From: Kitagawia praeruptora | Lineage: Eukaryota > Streptophyta > Magnoliopsida > Apiales > Apiaceae | DNA length: 64,000 bases | Direction: 5' to 3' | Assembly (NCBI GenBank): GCA_037693485.1 | Contig: CM075344.1 | Span: 18,622,501 to 18,686,500, forward strand | Part shown: positions 1 through 11,460 of the stretch, in pieces | Numbering within the stretch: the first letter of the stretch is position 1 | Layout: each line of letters begins with the position of its first letter | Program-made: the position numbers and the translations under genes | Notes under the pieces: generated by a model | What the model was told of the DNA's origin: nothing | Seen by the model: the letters and a program-made list of their open reading frames with translations, nothing else | Databases searched by the model: none

Positions 1-295
1 TCAAATACTGTGGATGAGGAACCAATTGAAGGATTATGGCATGGAGCACAAGAAAATTCCAATTATGTGTGACAACACAAGTGCCATTGCCATAACCAAC
101 AATCCTGTAGATCACTCAAGAACCAAGCACATCGATATCAGGTATCACTTCATAAGAGAACATGTCGAGGAGGGGACTGTGGAGCTACATTTTGTGCCCA
201 CAATGCAACAAATTGCAGATATATTCACCAAACCTCTTGATGAAGTAACATTCAATAGGTTGGTTGGTGAATTGGGAATGCTTAACACAAGTTAG
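1..295 (+). CDS. pol: Sirevirus A pol, C-terminal RNase H end (partial)
   Basis: Last 97 residues of the copia polyprotein, in frame from base 2 (base 1 is the third base of a codon) to TAG at 293-295. It contains the RNase H ending typical of copia pol, with motifs DNTSAIAI, RTKHIDIRYHF and ADIFTKPLD, and ends GMLNTS. The residues match the C-terminus of the complete pol at 21977-25330 without any difference that I saw. Truncated only by the window edge. Confidence 0.95.
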   Translation, partial: QILWMRNQLKDYGMEHKKIPIMCDNTSAIAITNNPVDHSRTKHIDIRYHFIREHVEEGTVELHFVPTMQQIADIFTKPLDEVTFNRLVGELGMLNTS

Positions 296-1888
296 TAAAG
301 CCTTCTATCTGTAAAATCCATGGTTATGTTTGTATATGCAAGTTATTTAATCATTATGTGTTTAGACTTTAAGATGCCTAATTAATGATTGTTATAGGTT
401 GCATATAGTGTGATTTTGCATGAATTCAGTGTGTTTTAAGTGTCTTTTATAGCACAAATCTTTGAATTTATGCGTGTTAGATTGCATGAACATAGGGGGA
501 GTTAAATTCATAATATTCTAAATATTGCATGATTTTTAGATGAATTTACCTGTGTTTTTCATGTAATTAGAGGCCTTAGAATTATCAAGGAATGTTTTAA
601 TTATGTCATATATTAAAATCCTTGAATTGATATTTATATTAATTTGACAAAATTAATTGTTGAGTTTTTCAAAGAAAAATTGTCAAATTATTCTAAGTAT
701 CTTCAAAATTTCGAGTTAGTCACTATCTCGAAACTCATCTTGAAATTCTAGTTGAATTTCGATTTGAGCTTCCAGAGTGAAGTTTTGAAAATTCTAAGTC
801 TGGGAAGAATTTCGAGTTAGACTCTATCTCGAAATTCAACTCGAAATTCGACTTAGAGTTCGACTTAGAGTTACCAGTGTGCCTATTTATTATCTTCAAA
901 ATATTCGAGATAAAGTCTATCTCGAACTCTATCTCGAAATTGAGATGAGGTTTCCATTTTTGGGGATATTTTGATAAGAATTGAGAATAACTTCGAGTTA
1001 ACCTCTATCTCGAAGTTCAACTCGAAGTTCGACTTAGAGTTCAACTCGAAGTTCGACTTAGAGTTTGACTTAGAGTTTGAGAGAATTCTCAATTAGTTAA
1101 GGGGATTTTTCGAGTTAACTCCTAACTCGAACTTTATCTCGAATTTCGACTTAGAATTTCGAGATAGATTTCCTTGGTGGTTTGTGCTGTTTACATGGTC
1201 TAATAAATAAATGGTTCAAGTTTTTCAAGTTAACAGCTATCTCGAACTCTATCTCGAAGTTCGACTTAAAATGTTCGAGATAGACTTCGAGATAGACTTC
1301 GAGATAAGACTTCGACTTAGATTCTCCCTGTATGTACTTAGTGTTTTTCACACTTTTTATCAGGGGCATTTCTGTCATTGCACATTCATGACTATATATA
1401 CATCTCTAACTCGATCTTTTCTTTCACTTTTACCTAGTTCAGTTTTACAGCCGCACATATACATACAGGCGATTTCATATTCTCAATCACTGATTCGTGA
1501 TTTTTGTGACTAATCTCTTACGGACAACGAATTAATGCCCGATTTTTGACTCCTCTTACCTGTGTGTCATCATTTATCTGTGATTGTGTCTTGTATAACT
1601 GTTCATCTTCATCGATATATACACACACGCATATATACACACAAAATTTCACAGATCTGTTCATACACGATTTCACACACGCATTTCACTGTTAGTGGAG
1701 AGTTAATCATTGGTTTGAAATTTGCCTTTCATTGACTGTTGATTGGAGCCCGTAGTTTAATTTCTCAAAAAGGAACTTTTGTGTTCTTGATAAATTAAAA
1801 GGGATATAACGGTTAATTCTTTAATTAATTGTTTTTCGAAAATTAAAATTAAAATTCACATCTTTTTAAAGAAAAACTTTTAATTAAA
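296..1888 (+). repeat. Sirevirus A pol-ORF3 spacer with TCGAGATAG-type repeat array
   Basis: Non-coding 1.6-kb spacer. From about 712 to 1320 it is dominated by short degenerate repeats built from TCGAGATAG, its complement CTATCTCGA, AACTCGAA and GACTTAGAGTTCGA. Many sit in both orientations, so local palindromes form. The same array is in copy B at about 20960-21565. Related AAGTAGAA/AAGTCGAA words recur in the LTR and in the 5' leader of copy B. Short ORFs here are by-products of the repeat. The last 350 bases before ORF3 carry CA/TA-rich simple sequence. Confidence 0.85.
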
Positions 1889-4800
1889 ATGGCTCACCAA
1901 TTTTCACTTGCCAAAAAAAAATTTTATAATATTTCTACGGAAATTGGTGATCAACTCCCGCGCTTTAAGTCTTGGATACGATTTCTCAATTTGTATTCCA
2001 AAGCTAGCGATGCTTTTACGGCTAAACCTACACTAGTACATGATGCTTTACAGCAATTATGGACTAGTGCGGTTTCTTTTGGGAGCAAATCAACCCCCTT
2101 TGGTTTCAGGTTTACCTTAGCGGGTCAGGAATATGTGGTGACTGAACAAATTGTCAACAAGGTTCTGGGATTCCCCATTAAAGATGCTTATGATCCAGAA
2201 CCTACAGCTGCAGAACGCCTCAGATTCTTTGAAGAAATAGGGTGTTATCCTCCGACTGGCCGGATCACTGGAAACATCCAAAAACAATTTCTTCATGTGG
2301 AATGGAATTACTTTTTCGAGGCCATCACAAGATGTTTTCGGGCACGAGAAAGCGATTATCATCAAATTTCCATTCCCATGCAAAACCTTGGAATTGCCCT
2401 AGCAAGAGAGCTGGATATAAATTATGGACGAATAGTTCTCTCTGAGATAGTGGCTGTGATGGGATCTCCTGCAAGCAGAGACCTCAACACCACAGATGTT
2501 GTCTGCTGGTTTCCTCGGTTCCTACAGATGCTAATCAATGGTTTAGTACCGAAGGATGCTCTTGCAGTTAGACGGAGTTTTGCCAGGGGTCCAACATCTG
2601 CACCGCTAGGGATGGGCACTAAGTCACTTTCAACAGTTGAAAATCAGGATAAACATCATGGAAAACCAATGTCTATTCCTGATACCTTACAAAAGTGGCT
2701 TACATATGATGAGGGAGTTACCACTTTGATGGAATTCTCGCAAGCTTCATCACATGCTCAGAATCGGTCTGCTCATGCTGAGGCATTTGAAGAGATTCCT
2801 GATGAGCAAAGCGGTGATGAACAAGGTAATGAATCAGGTAATCTCTCTCTACATTCTACTCATTCCTCTTCCTATGTTTCTGATTCCCAGACCCAAGAGA
2901 CTGCTAGCCCGCAGAATCTATCCCAGGGTGAGAGCTATATTTCTAATTCTCTGTCACCTAAGTCACCGGAATCCAAACAGCCAGCACATATAGATGTAGG
3001 AAATGATGAGGAGAGTGACCCCGAAGAGCAGCCTCTTACTCGAAAGAAAGCCAAAATTTCTCATGCTGCTACTTCTAAACCTCAGTCAAACCCTAGAGTG
3101 TCACACGCAACCACTCCACCTCACGAGAGTGGTTCACCCCTTGAACAATCTGCACATAGGGATTTTGATTTTGATGATGAGTATGTACCTCTTGAAGATG
3201 CTGTTACTTCAAAAGGACATGAAGCTTTAAAAACTTCAGCCGTACCTTCACCGGTACGTACTGATGCTACAAAGAGGATCGGTTCTGATGTCGTACAAGA
3301 ACACTTTGTAGCCTCTCAGCCTGAGATTCCAACTCAAGAACAAACAGCAATTGATCCCATAACTGCAAATTATATTTCTTATCAAGTTTCTGCAGGTACT
3401 TCTTCATATTTTGGATCAATTATTGAAGACATACACGAGCGTGAGACAGGGAGTGTGTGTGAGAGGTTAGGGAGAGAGGGACCTTCATTTTTAAGGCCCG
3501 AAACCGAGCGCCAAATACCAACAGAACGAGTATTAGAGCGAGGTCACCTAAACCAAACACCGTCCCTTAATTCTGAAAATCTTGAATCTCGTATGTCTTC
3601 TATGGAAAATCAAATGAAGCAGTTTGGGCAGTCAATGGGGCAGTTAGGGATGAATGTTGGAAATAATCAAAGGGCACTTGACGACTACGCAGCACGAATG
3701 GCAAGTCAAGCTACAGCTTTTACTGTTTTGACAAATCAGGTAAATGACTTGGGCCATGCTGCTGGTGTCTTGGGAAACACCCTGAATGACAGGATGGGAG
3801 CAATGGAGCTTACAATGGATAATCTGGCTGTGGAGATAAGCAGAGTTATGTTCGCAATCAGAAGTTTTGTGCCCCAGGAATGTTTCGCGCCGCAACAACC
3901 TCCCCCCGATGCTGGTACAGGTGGTGCTAGTGGAGCAGGAGCCTATGGTTCCGGGTTTGAAGATTTTGATGCAGCTGGTGGATCTGGAGACCAGGGTGGA
4001 GTTCAGGATAACTCACCTAAGGGGGAGAGTATAAAGGAGACGAGACAGCAGGGAGTTCAAATCGAAGAAACTCAAGAACATGCTGATCTTGTAAAAGAAA
4101 TGGAAGTTGAGCCATCTATTGATGAAGAGGCTCTAAGAAGGAAAAAGGGTAAGGCAATAGCGATTGAGCAAGATGAGCCATTCGTTGATCTGAGTCATCA
4201 AGAAAAAGTACAGGAGGTACTTGACTCAGATTCCGATATGGAAGACGCACCGTTGAAACATGCTATAAAGAGATCATTGAAGGATCAAGGTGGAGGTGCT
4301 GGAATGTCTTTCGGATTGCCTGAAGAAATTACTGTTGATGAGGAAACCCTTGAAGCTCAACAGTTAGCCTTAGATCAAGCAGAGTTCTTTAAAATGAAGG
4401 CAATGCAAGATCGTGCTGCGTTTCAGGAAAAGAAAGCGGAGCTACAAGGGAAGCAGTACGATTATGAGCTTGCAAGGCTAGCTGATCCTCAAATTGATCT
4501 GGACAATAGAAGGATAGGGCAGAAGTGGGATGACGCAAGAAAGATATTGATGGGACCATGTACAAAAGGAGATCATAACAAGGAAGCAGATGATCTGTTC
4601 TACCACCTAAATTTGCAGAATCCAATGGCTGCTGACTACATAAATGCTTTAAAGAGATTAATTTCTAAAGTCAGGGTTGGATACAATTCAACGCAAAAGG
4701 AGTGGCAGGTTATTTTGTCTTTCACAGAAGGAGTCCCAATGTCTTTCATGTATGTGGATGACCAATTCATGACGAGAAGATCTGCATCAGAGTTGTTCTT

Positions 4801-5884
4801 GCTAGCAACAAAAATTCAATACTCTCATTCTGAGAATCTAAGCATTCTGTATAGGGATCAGTTAATGCGGCTAGCAGAGGACAAGGGTCCAGAATTCTCA
4901 GCATATCCAAATGTTGTCCGGATGGTGGTTGACAGTAAATTGAAGAGGGTGAGCTTGGAGGAAAAGGACTTAATGGAACTTTCAGTGGAATCTCTTAAGG
5001 CCGTCTGTAGGCAGATGATGGGTAAGGGATTCGCTTCTGAGCTTAAAGATAAATCAGTGAAGATCATTGAAAGTGTCATACTCAAGAAGAGCAATGAGGT
5101 GTGGAAGTGTGATGTCATTGCTCCAAACCCTCTTGATAATGTGAAGATTGAACCAGAGCTGATAGAGAGGAATTGGAATATTCTTCAAGCAATGAAGAAC
5201 GTTGATGAAGCTCTGAATCTTCCTACTGGAGAACTGGAACAAGGAGAGATAAGGGAGGCAGTTGGTGTTCCAGGAAGAGACAGTGTATACTGGATACACT
5301 CTTTTGTTGATAATACAGCTGATGCCTTAGTATTCATAGATGCAGACCAGAATCAAACATTCTTGCATATGAGTAGACAATGGCTGCTGCAGACTCAAGA
5401 TGCTGCATTTCTGGAGAAAGTGTTATATGTGTTCAAATGGGAAGATGTGGAAGTTAAGTATGTGACAGAAAAGCAGAGACTCGTGAGTTACCTGTCTGAT
5501 GTAGTAGTGGAAAAGAAGCGATTGGAGCGAGATGCGGCTAGTGTCCACAATACTAACCGTGTCATAGGCTATCCCAAAATGATCTATTGTCAGTTTAAAG
5601 CTGATAAAACTCATAGGAAACCTCGGCTTATAATGAAGAAATTTGAGGAAATTCCAGAGATCAGGACTACTCAGGAGGTGGACAAACTCAGAAGGCTTTT
5701 CAAACATCCTTACCCAGAACCCAGGAACTCTCTAGAGATGGAAGCAGTAAGTTTGTTGAATACTAGGTGGACGCAACTTCATAATCCAGTATATAAGAAA
5801 CAAAAGCAGCAGGAGGAGAAGCGCAGAAGGCAGAAAGAAGAAAAAGATCAAGCTGCTGAAGCTAGGAAAAGGAAACGGAATTAG
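1889..5884 (+). CDS. Sirevirus A third ORF (env-like position), 1331 aa
   Basis: Intact ORF downstream of pol, ATG at 1889, TAG at 5882. The N-terminal ~225 residues look like the 'putative plant transposon protein' domain found in Sirevirus third ORFs. Residues ~280-470 are Ser/Asp/Glu-rich low complexity. Residues ~560-655 have heptad-like spacing with repeated MSSMENQMKQ-type segments and are probably coiled coil. A conserved Asp/Glu/Lys-rich C-terminal region (~830-1295) follows, ending in a very basic tail (~1302-1331) resembling a nuclear localisation signal. I see no signal peptide and no membrane-spanning stretch, so the usual label 'envelope-like' is positional only. Copy B encodes 1329 residues of almost the same sequence, differing by substitutions and a small deletion in the acidic part. 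Function unknown. Confidence 0.88.
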   Translation: MAHQFSLAKKKFYNISTEIGDQLPRFKSWIRFLNLYSKASDAFTAKPTLVHDALQQLWTSAVSFGSKSTPFGFRFTLAGQEYVVTEQIVNKVLGFPIKDAYDPEPTAAERLRFFEEIGCYPPTGRITGNIQKQFLHVEWNYFFEAITRCFRARESDYHQISIPMQNLGIALARELDINYGRIVLSEIVAVMGSPASRDLNTTDVVCWFPRFLQMLINGLVPKDALAVRRSFARGPTSAPLGMGTKSLSTVENQDKHHGKPMSIPDTLQKWLTYDEGVTTLMEFSQASSHAQNRSAHAEAFEEIPDEQSGDEQGNESGNLSLHSTHSSSYVSDSQTQETASPQNLSQGESYISNSLSPKSPESKQPAHIDVGNDEESDPEEQPLTRKKAKISHAATSKPQSNPRVSHATTPPHESGSPLEQSAHRDFDFDDEYVPLEDAVTSKGHEALKTSAVPSPVRTDATKRIGSDVVQEHFVASQPEIPTQEQTAIDPITANYISYQVSAGTSSYFGSIIEDIHERETGSVCERLGREGPSFLRPETERQIPTERVLERGHLNQTPSLNSENLESRMSSMENQMKQFGQSMGQLGMNVGNNQRALDDYAARMASQATAFTVLTNQVNDLGHAAGVLGNTLNDRMGAMELTMDNLAVEISRVMFAIRSFVPQECFAPQQPPPDAGTGGASGAGAYGSGFEDFDAAGGSGDQGGVQDNSPKGESIKETRQQGVQIEETQEHADLVKEMEVEPSIDEEALRRKKGKAIAIEQDEPFVDLSHQEKVQEVLDSDSDMEDAPLKHAIKRSLKDQGGGAGMSFGLPEEITVDEETLEAQQLALDQAEFFKMKAMQDRAAFQEKKAELQGKQYDYELARLADPQIDLDNRRIGQKWDDARKILMGPCTKGDHNKEADDLFYHLNLQNPMAADYINALKRLISKVRVGYNSTQKEWQVILSFTEGVPMSFMYVDDQFMTRRSASELFLLATKIQYSHSENLSILYRDQLMRLAEDKGPEFSAYPNVVRMVVDSKLKRVSLEEKDLMELSVESLKAVCRQMMGKGFASELKDKSVKIIESVILKKSNEVWKCDVIAPNPLDNVKIEPELIERNWNILQAMKNVDEALNLPTGELEQGEIREAVGVPGRDSVYWIHSFVDNTADALVFIDADQNQTFLHMSRQWLLQTQDAAFLEKVLYVFKWEDVEVKYVTEKQRLVSYLSDVVVEKKRLERDAASVHNTNRVIGYPKMIYCQFKADKTHRKPRLIMKKFEEIPEIRTTQEVDKLRRLFKHPYPEPRNSLEMEAVSLLNTRWTQLHNPVYKKQKQQEEKRRRQKEEKDQAAEARKRKRN

Positions 5885-6214
5885 GGTTAAAGGTCAGAGT
5901 GGTGTGAACTTGAAGTTGGAAAAACTTCATGTCTTTCGGTTGCTTTAACTCACTTGAGGAAAATTCATCTTAGAATGAATCCAATAAGGTGATATAAGTT
6001 TGACTAAAAGATATGAAATAATCCAGGTGATAGGAATCATTCAAATGATCTTTAATTCGAGGTTCGAATTCTGTTTCTAGTTTAAGTTCTTTGTATTGTT
6101 TTCAAGCACTTTTCAATTGTATATTTTTCAAGAATGTAATGTTAATTATCTTTTCTCGTCTCATTGTTTAGTTGAGTTATCCTTCATTAATTTGAATGTC
6201 ATTGTTAGACAATC

Positions 6215-6228
6215 AAATTGGGGGAGAT
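6215..6228 (+). other. Polypurine tract of Sirevirus A
   Basis: AAATTGGGGGAGAT abuts the first base (TG) of the 3' LTR. This is the plus-strand priming site. The matching tract in copy B lies next to its 3' LTR. Confidence 0.85.
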
Positions 6229-7282
6229 TGAAAGGCAGAGTGTATTAACTTGTAACACTATAACTAATGTAACTCAATTAAACGAAAAGATACTTAACCA
6301 GAAGACAATCAAGAACAAGAAGTCACAAGAAATCAACACTAAATGAAGACAAGGTAATTGATACAATTGAACATGTCAACTATGATCAAGCCAAGAAGAA
6401 ATCATTGAGAGAAGTTCAAGTCAAAGTTGTTCAGGCCTCAGTGATTTGAGAATTCGAGAATCAAGATCATAACTATCAGTATCAACAAGACAAATTGATT
6501 TCAAGTGAACAAGAAGGAAAGCAAATATTGGAAAGCCAAGTTACTAAGTGAATATGGTAATTTATTCAAGAAGCAGAAACACTATCAAGACTAGTCACTT
6601 ATGAACCAGACCAGTGCATCAAGTGTCAGGACATTGATAGCAAGTTTATGTCAGTAATAAAGATCCATGTTCAAGAGCTTGTAGAAGAACAAAGAAGATA
6701 TGAAGATATCACAAGCTCAAGATGTGCATTGAAGTTTCAAGTTGAAGACCAGAATATTTTCTAAGTACTAAATGTTCTAGATGGCTAAGTCGAAATTCCC
6801 AAGTAGAAGTTCTACTTAGAATTTCGAGATGGCTAAGTAGAAATTCTCAAGTAGAAGTTCTACTTAGAGTGCAGCTTCAACATGACACATGACATCTTCT
6901 GATTGGCAGATTTCCAAGCTTTCAAGATAAGACAAGATTTATGTGGACATCATTGGGCCACGTACATCTTAGTCTTTGAAGACTACAGGTCATAGATTAC
7001 ATGTAGTATAAATAGAAGCACTTGTGTAATGTTTTAGTTAGTGAGCAATATTGAGAAAAACACAAGAAAAAGAGAGAGAGTATATTCACAGAGCTTAGAA
7101 TCATTCACTTCTCTCTGAACTTCTGTTATACTTTGTAATGAATGTTGTAGCAACCTTTTCAAGTTATATATAAAGAAATATATTCCTTGAATCTGCGTGT
7201 TCATTTATTGCATCGTATTTATTGCTTCTCAAAATCGAAAAGTTGTATTCACCCCCCCTCTACAACACATTTGGACCTAACA
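6229..7282 (+). repeat. 3' LTR of Sirevirus A, 1054 bp
   Basis: Begins TGAAAGG and ends CCTAACA, with TG...CA termini. It is homologous over its length to the two 1057-bp LTRs of copy B. A TATA box (TATAAATAG) is at 7007-7015, giving U3 of about 800 bp. The U3 carries CTAAGTAGAAATT/AAGTAGAAGTTCTACTT palindromic repeats at about 6785-6870. Flanking base 7283 onward is Ty3/gypsy sequence. Confidence 0.92.
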
Positions 7283-7287
7283 ATCAC

Positions 7288-7780
7288 CAATCTATCCTTA
7301 TACAGCAACTTTCCCTCCTTGATACTAAATCATGTATGCGGTTTTGTACCACTGAGGACCTCCTGGTGCAGCTGTTGCAACAGCTTGTCTTTGGTGATTT
7401 CTGCATCGAGTTTCGACCAATCTACCTCAGATGTAGTTACTAGGGTGCCCAACTCCAGTTTTTCTCCCTCTTTTCGTGACAATGCGTCGGCCACCCTATT
7501 AGAACTCCCAGGTTTGAACTGCACCTCGAATGAGTACCCTAACAACTTGCGTACCCATTTCTGATATTCAACTCCTATCTCCCTCTGCTGCATCAAAAAT
7601 CGGAGGCTTTGTTGGTCCGTTTTAACTACAAAATGTCGTCCCAGCAAATAGTAACGCCACTTCTGTACTGCCAAGCATATGGCCATTAGTTCCTTTTCGT
7701 AAATTGGCTTGAGTCGAGCTTAGGGGCCTAAAACTTTACTGAAGAATGCTATCGATCGATTTGCTTGCATTAGCACAGCC
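7288..7780 (-). pseudogene. pol: gypsy-1 pol, RNase H part (broken)
   Basis: Encodes the tail of RT/RNase H of a Ty3/gypsy polyprotein. Recognisable segments are VLMQANRSIAFFSK, YEKELMAI, WRYYLLGRHFVVKTDQQSL, LLGYSFEVQFKPGSSN and VADALSRK. An in-frame TAA after FSKVLGP (near 7721) and a TGA just after SGTKPHT (about 7330) interrupt it. It joins the 8364-10172 part once the MITE is removed. The left end is truncated by the inserted Sirevirus. Confidence 0.88.
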
Positions 7781-8355
7781 TAGGGGTGTTCATGGGTTCA
7801 CCAAACCGATCAAACCGATCCAACCTGACCCTTTTTTCGACCGTTCAAACCGATAAAAAAACCCGATACTTGATTGGGTTAGAAAATTTTCAAACCGATT
7901 TAAATGGGTTGGGTATGGGTTTTATATTTTTTCGGCCAACCCAACCCAACCCAACCCGATCTAATATATAATTTTTATTTTATAATTTAATATAATTTTA
8001 TTTATAGATATATGATTACATATTGTGTGTATGCATATGATTTACGATGTAATTTACATTACTAAAATTATAACAATAATTAAATTAAATATTAACAATA
8101 AAATCCTAGGTTACACATAATTTAATTTTACTTATGTTTTTAAAATGAGCTTTACTTTGTGTACTTTAATTTTTTTTATAAAATTATTTAACCCATTCAA
8201 ACCGAACCAACCCAACCCAAACCGATATATAATGGGTAGGGTTGGGTTATAAAACTATTTTTTACGGGTTGGGTTAAAATTTTTGAAACCGATTTAATTG
8301 GGTCTGGTTGCAAAAACGTCATTAACCCGGTCAACCCGACCCGCGAACACCCCTA
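7781..8355. mobile_element. hAT-type MITE, 575 bp, with 8-bp target duplication
   Basis: Inverted ends TAGGGGTGTTC / GAACACCCCTA, flanked by the direct repeat GCACAGCC (7773-7780 and 8356-8363). The 8-bp duplication and TAGGG-type ends are hAT features. No coding capacity. Subterminal regions are made of clustered AACCGATC, CAACCCAACCC and GGGTTGGGT repeats, likely transposase-binding sites. It splits the gypsy-1 pol reading frame and so is younger than that element. Confidence 0.9.
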
Positions 8356-8363
8356 GCACAGCC

Positions 8364-10172
8364 CCTAGGCCATAGCCCGAAGCATCAGCTTCTATGACGA
8401 ACTGTTGTTTAAAATCCAGCATTGCCAAGACTGGGGGCCTCACCATTGCCTATTTAAGTTCATTAAAAGCTACTGTAGCACTATCAGACCACCCAAATGC
8501 ATCTTTTTTTGAGCTGTTCAGTCAGGGGTTGGGCTATGTGTGCATATTTGGACACGAACTTTCGGTAGTACCCCGTTAAGCCCAAGAATCCCCGGAGTTC
8601 TTTTAAGTTTTGAGGTTGCCTCCACTCTAATATCGCCTTTACTTTATCACTATCCACTGCCACCCCCTGTGCATAAATAATGTGCCCCAAGTAGGCAACC
8701 TGCTCCCTTCCGAATTCACACTTCTTTTTGTTCGCCACCAAATTATTTTGTGCCAGCTTTTCTAACACTAACTGCAAGTGTTGCATGTGCTCCTCAGCTG
8801 TTCTACTATAGATTAATATGTCATCGAAAAAAACCAACATAAACTTACGCAAGAATGGCCGAAAAACGTCATTCATTAAGGATTGGAAGGTAGCTGGACC
8901 ATTCATGAGGCCAAACGGGAGTACTAAGAATTCGTAGTGGCCAGAATGTGTGCGAAATGCCGTTTTATGGGTGTCTTGAGGCCTGACCAAAATCTGGTGG
9001 TAGCCCGCCTTTAGATCTATCTTCGAAAATACAGTGGCCCCGTGCAACTCATCAAGCAACTCATCTATCATCGGTATTGGATATTTGTCGGGGATTGTCT
9101 CCTTGTTGAGCGCCCTATAGTCCACGCAAAACCTCCACGACCCATCTTTTTTCTTGACAAGTAAGACCGGACTCGAGTAGGGGCTGTTAGATGGCTTGAT
9201 TATTCCGGCATTTAGCATCTCTTCGATTAATTTCTCTATCTCATCTTTTTGACATTGGGGATACATATAAGGCCGTACCCCCACCGGATTTGACCCCTCT
9301 TTTAAGTTGATTGCGTGTTCATGCCCCCGTGATGGAGGTAGCCCTCGTGGTGTGTCAAACACTTTTGCATTCTGCTGGATAACTTTTTTCAAAAACTCCG
9401 GAACCTCTCCTTCGGTTTCTGCCTCTCTATCCTCCCCTGTCTTGGTCTTCTCCACCACATTCAATTCAACATAGAATCCTTCCTTTTCTTTTCTCAGGGT
9501 TCGTAGCATTGCTTTCAAAGAAATCCGGGAGCGAACTAAGGTTGCATCTCCCACCAATGTGATAGTTCTTCCCCCATTTTCAAATTGCATCACTTGTGTC
9601 TTCCAGTTACTTACCAGTGTCCCCAACGTTTCCAACAACTGGACCCCTAATATGATGTCTGAGTTTCCCAAATCTAACGGTAACATATCAACAGTTATTT
9701 CAACACTCTCAGCCAGTATTACTTCCACATTTTTACACACACCTCGCCCCTTAATGGCCTCTCCATTTCCAAGGGACACTCCAAAACTCCCAGCATCAGT
9801 AATCGCCAAGCCTAACTCCTCTACCAGTGCTAATGCAATAAAATTGTGGGTGGCACCCGGGTCAACCATGACTACCACCTCCCGATTTTTCACCTTTCTC
9901 CGTAATTTCATGGTTTTCGGGTTTGATAATCCTATCACGGAATTTAAAGACACTTCAGGTGATATGTTTACCTCGTTGCCAGTTTCAGTCGTTGGAGACA
10001 CTGGAGGCTCACTCCCAGCATATTCTGACCCTTCTTCTTCTCCCTCTTCAATTACCAACACACTTAATTCTCTGTTCTTGCACCTGTGTCCCATAGACCA
10101 CTTTTCATCACACCTGAAACATAATCCTTTCGCCCGTTTTTCTTGCAGTTCCCTGTCCGTTAATCTCCTCAT
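8364..10172 (-). pseudogene. pol: gypsy-1 pol: zinc knuckle, protease, reverse transcriptase
   Basis: The minus-strand frame from 10172 to the MITE encodes a CCHC-like knuckle (CFRCDEKWSMGHRC), a protease with DPGATHNF (family consensus DSGATHNF, so Ser to Pro at the catalytic triplet), and RT blocks VKKKDGSWRFCVDYRALN, FSKIDLKAGYHQI, LPFGLMNGPATFQ and FFDDILIYS. The YxDD box reads FFDD. The RT region continues beyond the hAT MITE into the RNase H piece. It is in the same frame as gag but separated by a TAG at 10200-10202. Non-functional. Confidence 0.9.
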
Positions 10173-10199
10173 CTCCCATCCTGACTTAGCATTGTTTGA

Positions 10200-11435
10200 C
10201 TATACAGTTGCTTTTGATGAATTAACCGAGCCTTGAGATTCTCCTGCTTGTGACGCCCAACTTCTAATCGATGCAGGGCTGGATGGCAAGCTGTAGGTTG
10301 TTGAACCCCCTTGACTTGGGCTCCTAAAAGAACTTGACGAAAACTGCCCACTCTTGAACACACTGACCCCCAATTTCTTTGCCTTGTTCCTCTCTTCCAC
10401 TCTTACAGCCACTTCCATCGCTTGTTCGAGGTTAATTGGGTTTAACAAACGCACCTCCGCTCTTATATCCTCTTTAAGTCCGTTTATAAACTGTCCCAAC
10501 ATTATGTCTTCTGGGAGACGATCCAACGGTGCAGCCATCTCAATGAATTTCCTCCTGTATTCAATCACAGTCGAGGTTTGGACCGTTTCTAGCCATTGCT
10601 CACACAGAGACCCTCCACTCGCCGGCCGAAACTGCCTCAACATAAACTCTTTCAACTCCTCCCACCTCCTAATAGGCCTTCTCTTGTGTTCCTATTGGTA
10701 CCAACGTAAAGCATCACCGTCTAGAGCCACCACTACAGCTTCTAACTTCTCAGTCTCCGTCATTCGATAGAAGCTGAAATACCTCTCAATTCGTAGCAAC
10801 CATCCATCGGGGTCATTTCCCTCGAACACAGGCATGTCTAACTTTCGATACCGCCAACCCCCCGTGCCCATGTTCCCTGTCACTCCATAACCACCCATAC
10901 CCACTTCTCCAGATCCACCCAGGCCCATTCCTCCATAAGCTCCATTTGTCCCATAACCTCCCCCATCAAACATTTGCCCACTATTCCCCTCGATTCCTCT
11001 TCCCCCAACTCCATGGCCAACTCCCTCGCTCCCCATCAATACCGACATAGAGTTAGGTGAACCCATGACCTTGTTAACACTTCCTTCTGGCTTTGAAGCT
11101 GTGGGGTTGTGATTCGTAGGCATCCCCGTGATGGTTGACCGTATCTCCGCCTGAAATCGGAGTTGATCCTCTTTTACAGAATTGATTAATGTCTCATGGA
11201 ACTCACGAGTTCTCTGTACTCGTCCTTCTAATCTCACAGCCAACGCGTCCAAATCTGCCCCCATTTGCTTCGATACCTTCGCCTGTCCCTCCATAAACAG
11301 TTCCGACAACGAATGGTGCATCGCATCGACGGCTCGATCTACCGCCTTCGATACCATTTCGTTGATTACGCCTTCCAGGTTTGTTAACTTCTCTTCAACG
11401 AGATCAACCCGTTGAGCTACAGTCGGTGGTCCCAT
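10200..11435 (-). pseudogene. gag: gypsy-1 gag (in-frame stop)
   Basis: ATG at 11435 (MGPPTVAQ...) just downstream of the primer site. The N-terminus is coiled-coil-like, followed by a Gly-rich linker (GMGGYGVTGNMGTGG) and the retrotransposon gag domain (LDMPVFEGNDPDGWLLRIER, then RRWEELKEFMLRQF and EYRRKFIEMAAPL). A TAG at 10692-10694 interrupts it after DALRWYQ in otherwise continuous frame. A second TAG at 10200-10202 separates it from the knuckle/pol frame. Both stops are single-base nonsense changes in an element that was probably one gag-pol ORF. Confidence 0.87.
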
Positions 11436-11446
11436 TGGAGTCGACT

Positions 11447-11458
11447 GCTCTGATACCA
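11447..11458 (-). other. Primer binding site of gypsy-1
   Basis: Minus strand reads TGGTATCAGAGC, complementary to the 3' end of initiator Met tRNA, two bases from the LTR end. Confidence 0.9.
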
Positions 11459-11460
11459 CT

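Larger units (their letters stand above)
1..7282 (+). mobile_element. Sirevirus (Ty1/copia) copy A, 3' part only
   Basis: The 3' portion of a long copia retrotransposon whose 5' part lies left of the window. Order: end of pol (1-295), non-coding spacer with repeats, a large third ORF, polypurine tract, 3' LTR. It is colinear with, and closely similar to, the complete minus-strand copy at 14994-29525, which identifies it. A large extra ORF downstream of pol in a copia element is the hallmark of the Sirevirus genus. The 3' LTR ends at 7282 directly against Ty3/gypsy sequence, so it was inserted into that older element. Its left target duplication is outside the window. Confidence 0.93.

Noticed and set aside
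883..1513. Several 70-100 codon ORFs in the Sirevirus spacer
   Set aside because: Both strands give repetitive Ser/Lys/Asn/Phe/Glu-rich products directly from the TCGAGATAG-type repeat; not genes.
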